Part shown: positions 1 through 8,080 of the stretch, piece by piece
How the letters are laid out: every line of letters starts with the position of its first letter
Numbering within the stretch: position 1 is the stretch's first letter
Assembly: GCF_003864255.1 (NCBI RefSeq)
Contig: NZ_QWEZ01000002.1
Location: 496,001-560,000 of the forward strand
Direction of reading: 5' to 3'
Length of the DNA: 64,000 nucleotides
Source: Aestuariirhabdus litorea
Lineage (GTDB): Bacteria > Pseudomonadota > Gammaproteobacteria > Pseudomonadales > Aestuariirhabdaceae
The notes under the pieces: generated by a model
What the model was told of the DNA's origin: nothing
The model's database searches: none
The model's input: the letters and a program-made list of their open reading frames with translations, nothing else
Translations under genes and position numbers: made by a program

Positions 1-1402
1 CGAAATAACCCTGATTGTCAGTGGCACCGGCGTAGGCCAGCTCCTCCATCCGCTCCAGGATCGGCTCCTGTATGGGCGGTAGCACCCGATCTGTGTAATC
101 GTCGAAGCGGGTGGTGAACTTCTGTGGGTTGGTGCCCTGAACTGGCTGGTAGTTTCGGTCAAAGAGGTCGTCCAGGTTGACCAGCCCCTTGTCCATATCG
201 CTCTCGAAGCGGGTGACGATGGCCTGGGCCGCCAACTCTGCTTCGGACCGTACCTGACTGTGCAATGACTGAACCCCCAACTCCATCAGGTTGGCATGAA
301 GCTGCTCGGCGACATCGGATAACTCCAGTGCCCGCCCGGATACCTGGTCGACACTGCCTTCGGTGTGGTGCAGGTGGCTGCGAACCGACTCGATAGCGCT
401 GCCAATGCCATCGACTTCGGTCTTATTGGCGGTGGCACCCTCGGAGATAGAGATGGACTGCTCCTGCATGCGCTCCACCATGGAGTGTATATTATGGAGC
501 TGGTCGGCGACGGCCTGGTTTTTGGTTTCCGATTGGCCGATGGCGCTGCCCAGGTTTCCCATGGTTTCGACCGCTTGGTGAATATCCTGGCTGATGCTGG
601 TGATCATCACACCGATCTCGTTGGTGGCCGCCGACGTTTTCTGGGCCAGGTTGCGTACCTCATCAGCCACCACCGCAAAACCTCGCCCCTGCTCGCCGGC
701 GCGGGCCGCCTCAATGGCAGCGTTGAGAGCAAGCAGGTTAGTCTGCTCAGCAATACCACTGATGACAGTGGTGATCTGCTGGATCTGGTTGGACTTGGTT
801 TCCAGGCTGGAGACAAAACGGGCGGTCTCCTGAGCCTTGGCGCTGGTTTCGCGCATCTGTTGCATCGCCTGGTCAATCGCCTCCTGCCCCGCTGCACTGG
901 AGCCAAGGGTTTCATGGCCAAGTTGTGCCGCCTCGTCAGCGGAAAGCTTGACCTGGTTGGCGTTGTCCTGAATGCGGCTGGCCGCCTCGGCGATCCCCTC
1001 AATATCCCCCACTTCAGCATGGATCTTGGTAGTGATGGTGTCGGACTGGTGGGAGACCTCGGCGGCGGCGATGGCGATCTGGCTGCTGCGGGACTCCAGA
1101 CTTTGAAGACGACTCTTGAGTGTTTCAAGAGCAACCAGAATGGGCGAGCTATCGTCGTTGGCAGGAGCGGGCGGAGATTTTCCTTGCAACGTGGCGAGCG
1201 TATAGTCGAGCACGATTTTGGATGATTGTGATGTCACTCGACTGAGTATGGTGAGGGTAATCACGGCAGCGCCAGCGACGGCCACCAATAATGAGGCGGT
1301 ATCGGGTAGAACGGTATTACTGGCCAATCCAAGTAGTAATCCGCTCGTGGTGCCGATGACTACTGAAGCCAGTTTGGGCAAATAAACAGGTGGGGTCGTC
1401 AC
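1..1402 (-). CDS. Methyl-accepting chemotaxis protein, cut by the window edge
   Basis: The reading frame runs from a GTG at 1402, with AAGG about nine bases upstream, to base 1, so the C-terminus is missing. The first ~60 residues hold two hydrophobic segments with almost no periplasmic loop between them, so there is no extracellular sensor domain. A long helical MCP signalling domain follows, with the conserved hairpin tip ([19 protein letters not shown], about residues 215-235) that contacts CheA and CheW. After the signalling domain the protein continues for over 100 residues ([14 protein letters not shown], then [11 protein letters not shown] at the edge). In known MCPs such tails can hold a C-terminal cytoplasmic sensor, which would fit the lack of a periplasmic one. 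The ligand is unknown. No che genes are in view. Confidence 0.88.
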   Translation of the reverse strand, partial: MTTPPVYLPKLASVVIGTTSGLLLGLASNTVLPDTASLLVAVAGAAVITLTILSRVTSQSSKIVLDYTLATLQGKSPPAPANDDSSPILVALETLKSRLQSLESRSSQIAIAAAEVSHQSDTITTKIHAEVGDIEGIAEAASRIQDNANQVKLSADEAAQLGHETLGSSAAGQEAIDQAMQQMRETSAKAQETARFVSSLETKSNQIQQITTVISGIAEQTNLLALNAAIEAARAGEQGRGFAVVADEVRNLAQKTSAATNEIGVMITSISQDIHQAVETMGNLGSAIGQSETKNQAVADQLHNIHSMVERMQEQSISISEGATANKTEVDGIGSAIESVRSHLHHTEGSVDQVSGRALELSDVAEQLHANLMELGVQSLHSQVRSEAELAAQAIVTRFESDMDKGLVNLDDLFDRNYQPVQGTNPQKFTTRFDDYTDRVLPPIQEPILERMEELAYAGATDNQGYF

Positions 1403-1583
1403 AGAATTTACCTTTTATCAATGTAGGGTGGTTGAGCTGTTTGGCTGCCAGAATAGATTTGTCGGCTTGGTTTAAATAATATTTAGAATTAAGCAATATA
1501 TAATTGATGTGTCAACTTAAGGGTGGGTGAGCCCCTTGCACAACGCCCTGTCACCAGTGTTTAATAGCGGCGAGCTTCAGTAC
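1403..1583. other. Intergenic region between the receptor gene and tRNA-Gly
   Basis: About 180 bases that are markedly AT-rich around 1460-1515 compared with the flanking genes. This is where a minus-strand promoter for the chemotaxis receptor and a plus-strand promoter for the tRNA would have to lie. I could not pick convincing -35/-10 pairs. Confidence 0.4.
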
Positions 1584-1657
1584 GCGGGTGTAGTTCAATG
1601 GTAGAACGGCAGCTTCCCAAGCTGCATACGAGGGTTCGATTCCCTTCACCCGCTCCA
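1584..1657 (+). tRNA. tRNA-Gly (anticodon CCC)
   Basis: A cloverleaf can be drawn by eye. The acceptor stem GCGGGTG pairs with CACCCGC, there is a D-arm (TAGTTCAATGGTAGAAC), the anticodon stem-loop is CAGCTTCCCAAGCTG with loop TTCCCAA giving anticodon CCC, and the T-arm is AGGGTTCGATTCCCT. The 3' discriminator T and an encoded CCA follow. Length is 74 nt with CCA. The sequence closely resembles the known bacterial glycine tRNA that reads GGG. Confidence 0.95.
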
Positions 1658-1777
1658 TTTTCCCTGCCTTGATCCCGATACCATCCAGCACCATAGCCGG
1701 AATGCGCAACTTTCGGGTGGCTAGAGGGTGCAGGAGGCTTCACACTGCCCTCTGTGCCTCTCAACCGGATCACTCCG

Positions 1778-1986
1778 ATGACTCCCGCCAGCCTTCTCAC
1801 CTTGTTCTGCTTGCCGCCATCTGGGGAGGCTCCTTCCTGTTTATGCGCATGGCCGCCCCGGTGGTGGTGGCCGTATGGCTGATCGAGTCACGGGAGGGGT
1901 TGGCGGCGCTTTTTGTATTGCAGGTGGCCTTGTTGAGCCGCCACCGGTTGCAGTGGCGGTGCCACTGGCGTCATTACCTGAAGTGA
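1778..1986 (+). pseudogene. Truncated, frameshifted remnant of an EamA/DMT-family transporter
   Basis: An ATG at 1778 opens a frame reading MTPASLLTLF. A single-base shift near 1800-1812 moves the transporter-like reading to another frame (LVLLAAIWGGSFLFMRMAAPV), typical of the first transmembrane segment of EamA drug/metabolite exporters. That frame continues (LIESREGLAALF, LLSRHRLQ) and stops at 1986 after about 65 codons, whereas family members have about 290. The frameshift plus the loss of at least three quarters of the gene mark it as a pseudogene. It sits between tRNA-Gly and the ada-like gene. The family assignment comes from the N-terminal pattern only. Confidence 0.7.
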
Positions 1987-2017
1987 GGATAACTTTTTCC
2001 GCGGTGGAGCCGGGACT

Positions 2018-2875
2018 ATGAATAAGGTCGATGAGGTAGGCAGCCGACAGCATTACCGAGTGGTGGCACGAGCGATCGATTATCTTCAGGCCCACGCCGA
2101 CCAGCCGCCTTCGCTGGAGGCCCTGGCGCAGGCGGTGCACATGAGTCCCCACCACCTGCAACGGGTCTTTACCCGCTGGGCGGGAATCTCCCCAAAACGA
2201 TTTATGCAGTATCTCAGCAAGGAGCGCGCCATCCGGGCGTTACGAGAGACCGATGATCTGCTCAGCGCCAGCGAGGCGGCAGGGCTCTCGAGCCCGGGCC
2301 GCCTGCACGACCTGATGGTCAGCTGCGAGGCGATGACCCCCGCCGAAGTTCGCGCGGCGGGCGCCGGGGTGGAGTTGAGTTACGGGCTGGCCCCTACCCC
2401 CTTTGGCGAGGCGCTGCTGGGGTGGACAGCGAGGGGGGTCTGCTACCTGGCCTTTGTGGATGAGGATCGCTCCAGTCGCCTGCAGGAGCTGGCCACACTC
2501 TGGAGGGGTGCGCAGCGGAGCGAGGACGGAGCCGGTGCCCTCGAACTGGTAGGGCGTATCTTCCCCACGCAAGGGCAGCCGGAACCTTTGCGCCTGCTTC
2601 TGCGTGGTACCAATTTCCAGATCAAGGTATGGGAGGCGCTACTGCGTTGCGACAGCTCGCATCCGATCAGCTATGGCCAGCTGGCCACACGTATCGGTTC
2701 CCCGCGCGCGCAGCGCGCCGTAGGTAGCGCGCTGGCGGCCAACACCATAGGCTACCTGATCCCCTGCCATCGTGTGATCCGTGAATCCGGCGAGCTGGGG
2801 AGCTACCGCTGGGGGGTGACCCGAAAACGGGCAATGCTGATGCGCGAAGCGCTGGAGCGGGACTTCAGCGGCTAG
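2018..2875 (+). CDS. ada: AraC-type regulator fused to O6-methylguanine-DNA methyltransferase (Ada-like, lacking the zinc domain)
   Basis: A 285-residue protein. Residues ~10-100 form an AraC-type helix-turn-helix pair (SLEALAQAVHMSPHHLQRVFTRWAG, ISPKRFMQYL). The C-terminal half is an Ogt-type methyltransferase with the acceptor-cysteine motif IPCHRVI near residue 250 and the SYRWG/KRAML segment behind it. The protein takes the methyl group from O6-methylguanine onto its own cysteine. Full-length Ada (~350 residues) starts with a zinc-binding domain that senses methylphosphotriesters. That domain is absent here, so induction by phosphotriester repair cannot work in the classical way. The gene is convergent with the downstream PAS-GGDEF-EAL gene, and the 3' ends overlap by four bases. 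Confidence 0.9.
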   Translation: MNKVDEVGSRQHYRVVARAIDYLQAHADQPPSLEALAQAVHMSPHHLQRVFTRWAGISPKRFMQYLSKERAIRALRETDDLLSASEAAGLSSPGRLHDLMVSCEAMTPAEVRAAGAGVELSYGLAPTPFGEALLGWTARGVCYLAFVDEDRSSRLQELATLWRGAQRSEDGAGALELVGRIFPTQGQPEPLRLLLRGTNFQIKVWEALLRCDSSHPISYGQLATRIGSPRAQRAVGSALAANTIGYLIPCHRVIRESGELGSYRWGVTRKRAMLMREALERDFSG

Positions 2876-5145
2876 GAGAGGCTGCATAAAGAGTCTGCAC
2901 ATAGCCTTTCGAAGCTGGCTTTATCAACGGCTTTGGCGAAGAGGTACCCCTGGCCGTATTGGCAACCGGCCTTGCTCAGGTAGCTGAGTTGCTCCTCATT
3001 CTCAATCCCTTCAGCCACCACCTTAAGGTCAAGGGTGTGGGCCAGGAGCAGAATAACCTCGACGATGGAGCCGTCCTCCTCGCTCTGGTGCATATGCCGG
3101 ATAAATTCGCGGTCTATTTTGAGAGTATCGACCGGTAAGCGCTTTAGGTAGCTGAGGGAGGAGTAACCGGTGCCGAAGTCATCCATGGCCAACTGGCACC
3201 CCAGCGCTTTGAGTGCATTGAGGTTGGCCACAGAGCCCTCCAGGTCGCCAATCACTGCGCTTTCGGTAATCTCTAGTTGCAGCTTGCGTGGGTCGATGGG
3301 GTGCTGTAACAGCAGTGCCTTGATGTGATCCACCAGGCTGGCATCGTGGAGTTGGCGACCGGAGAGGTTAATCGACAGCTCCAGATCCGGGTGGGTCGTG
3401 CTCCACTGCTCCAGGGTAATCACGGCCTGCTCCACAACCCAGCGATCGATCTGCTGAATCAGGTTGGACTCTTCGGCCAGGGGAATAAACTCGTCGGGTG
3501 GGATCAGGGTACCATCCCCGGCAAACCAGCGGATCAGCCCTTCGGCGCCATAAATGCGTAGGCTCTCCAGGTCCACCTTGGGCTGAAAGTAGAGCTGGAA
3601 CTCATGGTTACGAACGGCGAGTTGAATGCGCGTTTTCATCAGTTGCCGCTGCTGCAGTTGGTGGTCCAGTTCCCGGGAGTAGAAGGAATAGCAGCGGCGC
3701 CCCAATGACTTGGCCTGGTACATCGCGGTATCCGCGTGCTTGACGAGCTCCGAGACGCTTTCTCCGTCATCAGGGTAGCGTGCGATGCCGATGCTGGCCC
3801 CCACTTCGAACTCCTGGTTACTGAGGATCACGGGTTGCTGGGCCAGCTCAATCAGCTCCACGGCCAGCTGGGCGAGACCCTCATCACTGGCGCCGCAGGC
3901 AATGACCGTAAACTCATCTCCGCCAAGGCGGGCGAGGGTGTCGGTGTCGCGGATACGGCTGGAAAAACGCTGCGCAACCTCCTTGAGCAGTTGATCACCG
4001 GCCGCGTGACCCAGCGTGTCATTGACGACCTTGAACTCATCCAGATCGATAAACAGCAGACCGAATGAGCGCATTTCCCGGCGCGCCGATTTGAGCTCGA
4101 ACTCGATTCGATCCTCAAAAAAACGTCGGTTACTCAGACCTGTGAGGGTATCGAAATGGGCCAGCTTTTGCAGTTGGCGCTCGGCTTGTTTTTTGCTGGA
4201 GATGTCCTGGAAAACGTACACAATGCATTCGTTGCCAGGCTCCAATCCGCTCACCGAGGTAATCGTCAACCAGGCTGGGAAGTCGGCCTTCTGGCGGTGG
4301 CGGATGTAGACCTCTCCGCTCCAGCTGTTGCCTTCGGCGGTAAGGCGTTTGATCTCGCTGATCGAAAGGGCAAAGATGCCGCCTGAAATAAGGGCATGGT
4401 AGGGGGTCCCGATCACCTCTTGCCGACTTAAACCGGTGATTTCGGTGAAGGCGGGGTTGATGTCAAAAATAATACCCTCGCCATCAACGTGGGTGATCGC
4501 CTCATCCATGCTTTCGAAGGTACGCCGGGCAATCTCCAGTGACGCCAGGGGCCTGAGCAGTGCCCTGCCGAGGATGAAGTAAAGGAGCAGGATGAAGAGG
4601 AGCGAGATAGCGGCCATCTGAGCAATCTCAACCAGCAGGACCTCCTGCAACTGCTGACGGTGAAGCCGGGTGTCGAAAAACAGCTCCACTTTACCAATGG
4701 TCATACTGCCGTTGCGGATAGGCGCGGTGAGTTTACGGTCAGCTGCGAGCTGGAGAGAGCGGCGCTGATCGCTTTGATAGGCCAGGATCCCCTGCTCGGG
4801 GAGGTTGGTTTTACCCATGTAAATATGACCAAACCGCCCGTAGACGATGATGCCGATCAGGTAGGGGTCGGTCAGTTCAGAATCCAGCACAGAGGCTGCG
4901 TACTCCTCGGAATAGGCGCGCTCGCTGGAGCGACGGTAGATCTCCCATACCGATGGGTTTACCGCGGAGGCGATACGCTGGGAAATACGGGTAAAGCGTC
5001 CCATCAGGTCGCGCTCGAAGGACTGGTGGGCATAGTACAGTCGAGCGGCGCCAAACAGCGACATGACCAGCACCGTGATGATCACCAGAATCAGGGCTAA
5101 CCGCCCCGACAGGCGGCCGCTGGCGTTATGGGGCGGTTTTATCAT
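2872..5145 (-). CDS. Membrane PAS-GGDEF-EAL c-di-GMP signalling protein
   Basis: About 757 residues from ATG 5145, chosen over an earlier in-frame start because it gives an N-terminus of MIKPPHN followed by a membrane segment. The order is TM helix (~13-33), ~140-residue periplasmic region, second TM helix (~175-195), PAS domain (~205-330), GGDEF domain with intact RLGGDEF (~ residue 420), and EAL domain. The EAL signature reads EGL, but the other phosphodiesterase motifs are present (LEITES, MDDFGTGYSSL, KIDREF, VVAEGIEN, QGYLFA). It could therefore both make and degrade c-di-GMP, or use GGDEF as a GTP-sensing module. Its start overlaps the 3' end of the upstream TRAP-type binding lipoprotein by 20 bases, so the two are very likely co-translated and act together. 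Confidence 0.9.
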   Translation of the reverse strand: MIKPPHNASGRLSGRLALILVIITVLVMSLFGAARLYYAHQSFERDLMGRFTRISQRIASAVNPSVWEIYRRSSERAYSEEYAASVLDSELTDPYLIGIIVYGRFGHIYMGKTNLPEQGILAYQSDQRRSLQLAADRKLTAPIRNGSMTIGKVELFFDTRLHRQQLQEVLLVEIAQMAAISLLFILLLYFILGRALLRPLASLEIARRTFESMDEAITHVDGEGIIFDINPAFTEITGLSRQEVIGTPYHALISGGIFALSISEIKRLTAEGNSWSGEVYIRHRQKADFPAWLTITSVSGLEPGNECIVYVFQDISSKKQAERQLQKLAHFDTLTGLSNRRFFEDRIEFELKSARREMRSFGLLFIDLDEFKVVNDTLGHAAGDQLLKEVAQRFSSRIRDTDTLARLGGDEFTVIACGASDEGLAQLAVELIELAQQPVILSNQEFEVGASIGIARYPDDGESVSELVKHADTAMYQAKSLGRRCYSFYSRELDHQLQQRQLMKTRIQLAVRNHEFQLYFQPKVDLESLRIYGAEGLIRWFAGDGTLIPPDEFIPLAEESNLIQQIDRWVVEQAVITLEQWSTTHPDLELSINLSGRQLHDASLVDHIKALLLQHPIDPRKLQLEITESAVIGDLEGSVANLNALKALGCQLAMDDFGTGYSSLSYLKRLPVDTLKIDREFIRHMHQSEEDGSIVEVILLLAHTLDLKVVAEGIENEEQLSYLSKAGCQYGQGYLFAKAVDKASFERLCADSLCSLS

Positions 5146-6211
5146 AGGGCCCAAACACCTGGTAGTAATCGTCGTAGGTCGCCTTGAACGCACGCTTACT
5201 GTCAATCAGGCGGGCGCTGAACTCATCGCGATTCCGGTATCGCTCAAGCACGGTGTTGGAGGCGGTACGCCAGCGCTCGATATCTTCGGGGCTCCATTGG
5301 GTGAGGCGGGTGCCGTTGTTGCGAAATAGGCCCAGGGCTTCGATGTCCTTCACTTTTGAATGCAGGGTGGTGGTCAGGGTGTAGGCCTGGATTGCCGTTT
5401 CAAGAATGGTCTGTAGATCAGGCGGGAGCTGGTTATAAGCCTGCTGGTTAATCAAAAAATCCGATAGCACCGATGGTTGCCAGATAGCGGGCACAATCGC
5501 GAAGGGGCTGAGGTGGCCCAGTTGCAGATCCCAGGCGCCTCCGGTCGTGGTCCATTCAACGGCATCCAGCTCACCTTTGCTGAGTGCCGGGCGGATCTCT
5601 TCCGGTACCAGGGGGATAGCAAAGCTGCCGGAGGCTTCGGCCAATACCTCACTGGGTAACCCGGGGCCGATTCTCACCCGCTTACCTTTCATATCAGCGA
5701 GCCCGCGTATGGGCTCTCGAGACAGCAAACCAAACTCCATCCCCGGCCACCAGGCGGGCCTCCACAGGATGCCCTTGCTGTTGGACAGCTCGTTGGCCAG
5801 CTTGGTCCCCTCGCCGGAAAAGAAGAACATCATGGAGGCGTCGATGTTCATAAAGTCGAAGGGGCCTGCATTCATGACAGCCCAGGCGGGGTGCTGGGCC
5901 GACCACCAGTTGGGCCACCCGTTGCCCATTTCAATATCGCCTTCTGCCACCGCAGTGAAGATGTCGGGCCCACTGGCAAGGGCACCGGGTCCGCCGGGGT
6001 GGGGGGTGATCTGCAGGCGCCCATTGCTCATTTTGGCCACCCGCTCGGTGAACAGCAGCAACTCCTGGTAATCGAGGGTGGTTTCGAGGGCGTGGGACTG
6101 CAGCCGCCACTGGTATTGATCCGGCTGCCGCTGCTGATCACAACCAATGATGGCAAACAAAAAAAACATCAACACAAGCCGTCGAAGCATTTTCGAGGGG
6201 GTCCACTCCAT
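5126..6211 (-). CDS. TRAP-type (DctP-like) solute-binding lipoprotein
   Basis: 361 residues from ATG 6211, chosen because AAGGAG lies six bases upstream. An earlier ATG at 6232 has no such site. The N-terminus is basic then hydrophobic and ends in a lipobox (FAIIGC), predicting an outer- or inner-membrane-anchored periplasmic lipoprotein. The body matches DctP-type binding proteins (FTERVAKMSNGRLQITPHPGG, GDIEMGNGWPNWW, LKGKRVR-like segment KGKRVRIGPG, GELDAVEW). Most DctP proteins feed a DctQM permease, but no dctQ or dctM is nearby. The gene overlaps a membrane PAS-GGDEF-EAL gene, so a sensory role, presenting a ligand to that protein, is the more likely one (inference). A structured leader and an inverted repeat precede it. 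Confidence 0.88.
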   Translation of the reverse strand: MEWTPSKMLRRLVLMFFLFAIIGCDQQRQPDQYQWRLQSHALETTLDYQELLLFTERVAKMSNGRLQITPHPGGPGALASGPDIFTAVAEGDIEMGNGWPNWWSAQHPAWAVMNAGPFDFMNIDASMMFFFSGEGTKLANELSNSKGILWRPAWWPGMEFGLLSREPIRGLADMKGKRVRIGPGLPSEVLAEASGSFAIPLVPEEIRPALSKGELDAVEWTTTGGAWDLQLGHLSPFAIVPAIWQPSVLSDFLINQQAYNQLPPDLQTILETAIQAYTLTTTLHSKVKDIEALGLFRNNGTRLTQWSPEDIERWRTASNTVLERYRNRDEFSARLIDSKRAFKATYDDYYQVFGPYDKTAP

Positions 6212-6345
6212 AACAAACTCCTTATACTCCACCCGAGTATAGGGGGTGATCGACAGAGGAGGCTACATCCTGGCAGACGGCTGCTAAAAGGTGGTCCTTT
6301 GCCACCTGGAGTTCAAGCCCACCTCGATCTGTCGAGCAGATGAGC
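6212..6345 (-). promoter_or_regulatory. Leader of the TRAP-lipoprotein/GGDEF-EAL operon with competing stems
   Basis: Read on the minus strand, AGGTGG occurs twice (6324-6319 and 6307-6302), and a single ACCACCT segment (6295-6289) follows. The nearer pair gives a six-base stem followed by TTT and looks like a weak intrinsic terminator. The farther copy could pair instead and prevent it. Just upstream, ATCTG-CAGAT and CTCGA-TCGAG stems share bases and exclude each other. Next to the ribosome site lies a perfect seven-base inverted repeat, TATACTC-CACCC-GAGTATA (6223-6241), which touches AAGGAG. These features suggest attenuation or translational control. No known riboswitch class was recognised. 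Confidence 0.4.
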
Positions 6346-6428
6346 TAAGGGGCTGCAGGAAGTCAAGAGTCCGGACAAGCACGGGCTCAATGCTTGGGGT
6401 AGTAACAAGGGGTGGAACAGTGAGGGGG

Positions 6429-7094
6429 TCAGTCATCGGGTGTTCGGCTTCTTAATTGCGACAGCCCTGCCGCGATAAGGAGTACGGCCAGCAGGATAAG
6501 GCTGATAGCAAACTGGTGTTCCATGGCTGCTTCGCCAAAATGCGCCAGCAGAAAGCTGGCTGGGAGGATGCCGATGGCGGTGGCGAGCAGAAAACGAGGG
6601 TAGCTCAGCGCGGTGATTCCAGCTGCGTAACTGACCAGATCGAAGGAGACAAAAGGGACCAACCGGGAGGCCATAACCAGCCACATCAGACGGCGCTGGT
6701 CCCCTAGTTTCCACTGGGGGAAACGCTGCTCAATCCATTGCTGAGCGGCCTGATAGCCCAAAACCCGAGCGATAGTAAAGGCTATCGATGCGCCCACAAG
6801 GGAGCCGATAAAAATATAGAGGGTGCCCGCTAAATGGCCATAGAGCGCCCCGGACACCATCGCGATGGGGGCACTGGGGAGTGGGCTGAAGACAATAGCA
6901 ATAGCCATTGTGGCGACGATGATGAGGGGGCCGGTGGGTCCGGCATCGCGTACCAGCTGAAGTATTCTGCCGCTGTGGTACCAACTGCTAGCGCTGCCAA
7001 AGTGATCGAGCCATCCCCAGATGGCAAAGGCCAGAATCACCAACAGCAGCATTGTGAGGCGCAGTGGTCTGGACCAGCCGTTGGTTACTGCCAT
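6429..7094 (-). CDS. TVP38/TMEM64 (DedA-like) integral membrane protein
   Basis: 221 residues from ATG 7094, which has CAGGAGA seven bases upstream and is preferred over a start at 7148 that lacks a site. It is mostly hydrophobic with about five to six membrane segments and carries the family core (FSPLPSAPIAMVSGALYG, GASIAFTIARVLG, SRLVPFVSFDLVSYAAGIT). Family members are SNARE-associated/DedA-superfamily inner-membrane proteins, some implicated in lipid or metal transport. TVP38-type genes often accompany mercury or copper functions. It is the last gene of the probable copper operon, 63 bases after the third cytochrome gene, so a role in metal handling or envelope repair is inferred from position only. 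Confidence 0.85.
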   Translation of the reverse strand: MAVTNGWSRPLRLTMLLLVILAFAIWGWLDHFGSASSWYHSGRILQLVRDAGPTGPLIIVATMAIAIVFSPLPSAPIAMVSGALYGHLAGTLYIFIGSLVGASIAFTIARVLGYQAAQQWIEQRFPQWKLGDQRRLMWLVMASRLVPFVSFDLVSYAAGITALSYPRFLLATAIGILPASFLLAHFGEAAMEHQFAISLILLAVLLIAAGLSQLRSRTPDD

Positions 7095-7157
7095 GATTGT
7101 CTCCTGGGGAGTAGGGCGCTGGACGGTTGAGGGGGGAGGCCAGGACATCGCACCGCC

Positions 7158-7616
7158 TTAGCGGTTATGGGTGCGTTGCCAGGCCTGGTAGCCCTCGTCG
7201 GGCCATAGGCTCTGAAACCAGGCGATAATTGATTCCACCTGCTCCTCGTCTAGGGTTTGACGCCAGGCGGGCATACGACCGTTGGTGCCGTTAAGGATCA
7301 TCTCCTTGAGTATCGGCAGTGGGTGGTGCCAGGCGTGGGCACTGCCATTGAGTGGGGGGGGAGGATAGAAGCCCTGGGCGTCGGGGCGGGTCCAGGCGGG
7401 GGTGGCTTCGGCCCGCACTCCGTGACAGCTGGCGCAGTGGCGGGCATAAAGTACAGCCCCTTCGTCCACCTGCTGTTGGCTGTACCAGCGACCGGTACGG
7501 CTGTCCTCATGCAGTGGGTCAAACTCGAGAACAGTGGCGAGGATCAGGCTGCCCGCCATTAACCCCAGCAGCACCAGCCAGAGGCGATTGGTACGGAAGC
7601 CGGGTTGGGCGGACAT
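7158..7616 (-). CDS. Membrane-anchored monohaem c-type cytochrome
   Basis: 152 residues. One N-terminal membrane helix (~11-28), not followed by a clear cleavage site, anchors a periplasmic domain with a single haem motif CASCH near residue 61. The likely distal methionine is in the segment NGRMPAWRQ (~ residue 118). The fold matches small class I cytochromes (helix DEEQVESIIAWFQSLW at the end). The ATG directly abuts the TAG of the preceding cytochrome gene (7617-7619), which indicates translational coupling. It probably passes electrons in the periplasm; donor and acceptor are unknown. It forms a set with two other cytochrome genes and the Cus pump. Confidence 0.88.
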   Translation of the reverse strand: MSAQPGFRTNRLWLVLLGLMAGSLILATVLEFDPLHEDSRTGRWYSQQQVDEGAVLYARHCASCHGVRAEATPAWTRPDAQGFYPPPPLNGSAHAWHHPLPILKEMILNGTNGRMPAWRQTLDEEQVESIIAWFQSLWPDEGYQAWQRTHNR

Positions 7617-8006
7617 CTACTGAATACCCGCGCGGTGCTGGTGTTTGCGTACGTAGGCAACGATGTGCGCCGCGTCTTTTGGCGTGACCTCTGGCACGGG
7701 CTCCATGTCGCCAAACTGCCAGTGGTGAGCCTGGGTGCCAAATTTAATCGCGCGGTAGAACGCAAGATCGCTGTGGTGTCCCGGTTTGTAGTAGTCATGC
7801 AGCAAGGGGGGGCCTTTGAGGTCGACACCCTGCAACTGCCTGCCGTGGCACTGAGAGCAGTATTGCTGGTAGAGCCCGCGGCCACTGTCAGCTGAGGCGA
7901 CAAAATCGGTGGGTGGAAGTCCCTGCCCTGCCAGTCGCTCCTCTTCGTTGGGAAAGCTGCAGCCCCCCAGAATCAGGACGGTGATGAGTAGCCATACGGG
8001 CTTCAT
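7617..8006 (-). CDS. Lipoprotein monohaem c-type cytochrome
   Basis: 129 residues from ATG 8006, chosen because CAGGAG stands seven to eight bases upstream and the signal sequence then starts correctly. The leader MKPVWLLITVLILGGC ends in a lipobox, so the mature protein is lipid-anchored. The haem motif is CSQCH. The likely axial methionine lies in FGDMEPVPEV, and a C-terminal helix (DAAHIVAYVRKHQ) is typical of cytochrome c. It is the second of three consecutive cytochrome genes downstream of cusCBA and is joined end-to-start to the third. Confidence 0.88.
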   Translation of the reverse strand: MKPVWLLITVLILGGCSFPNEEERLAGQGLPPTDFVASADSGRGLYQQYCSQCHGRQLQGVDLKGPPLLHDYYKPGHHSDLAFYRAIKFGTQAHHWQFGDMEPVPEVTPKDAAHIVAYVRKHQHRAGIQ

Positions 8007-8080
8007 TGAAAAACTCCTGTATCTGGAATCGCTCATGGCGAGGTTATTTTAGATGCCACAACAAGCCGGTCGATGCGCCA

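Noticed and set aside
365-1225. 286-codon plus-strand frame opposite the chemoreceptor
   Set aside because: Antisense shadow of the conserved MCP signalling domain; composition is Gly/Leu-rich without family pattern.
6289-6355. tRNA-like look on the minus strand (TTAGCTCA, GGGCTTGAACTCC)
   Set aside because: The D-arm and T-arm phrases are suggestive, but no acceptor stem or anticodon stem could be drawn with proper spacing. Treated as leader structure instead.
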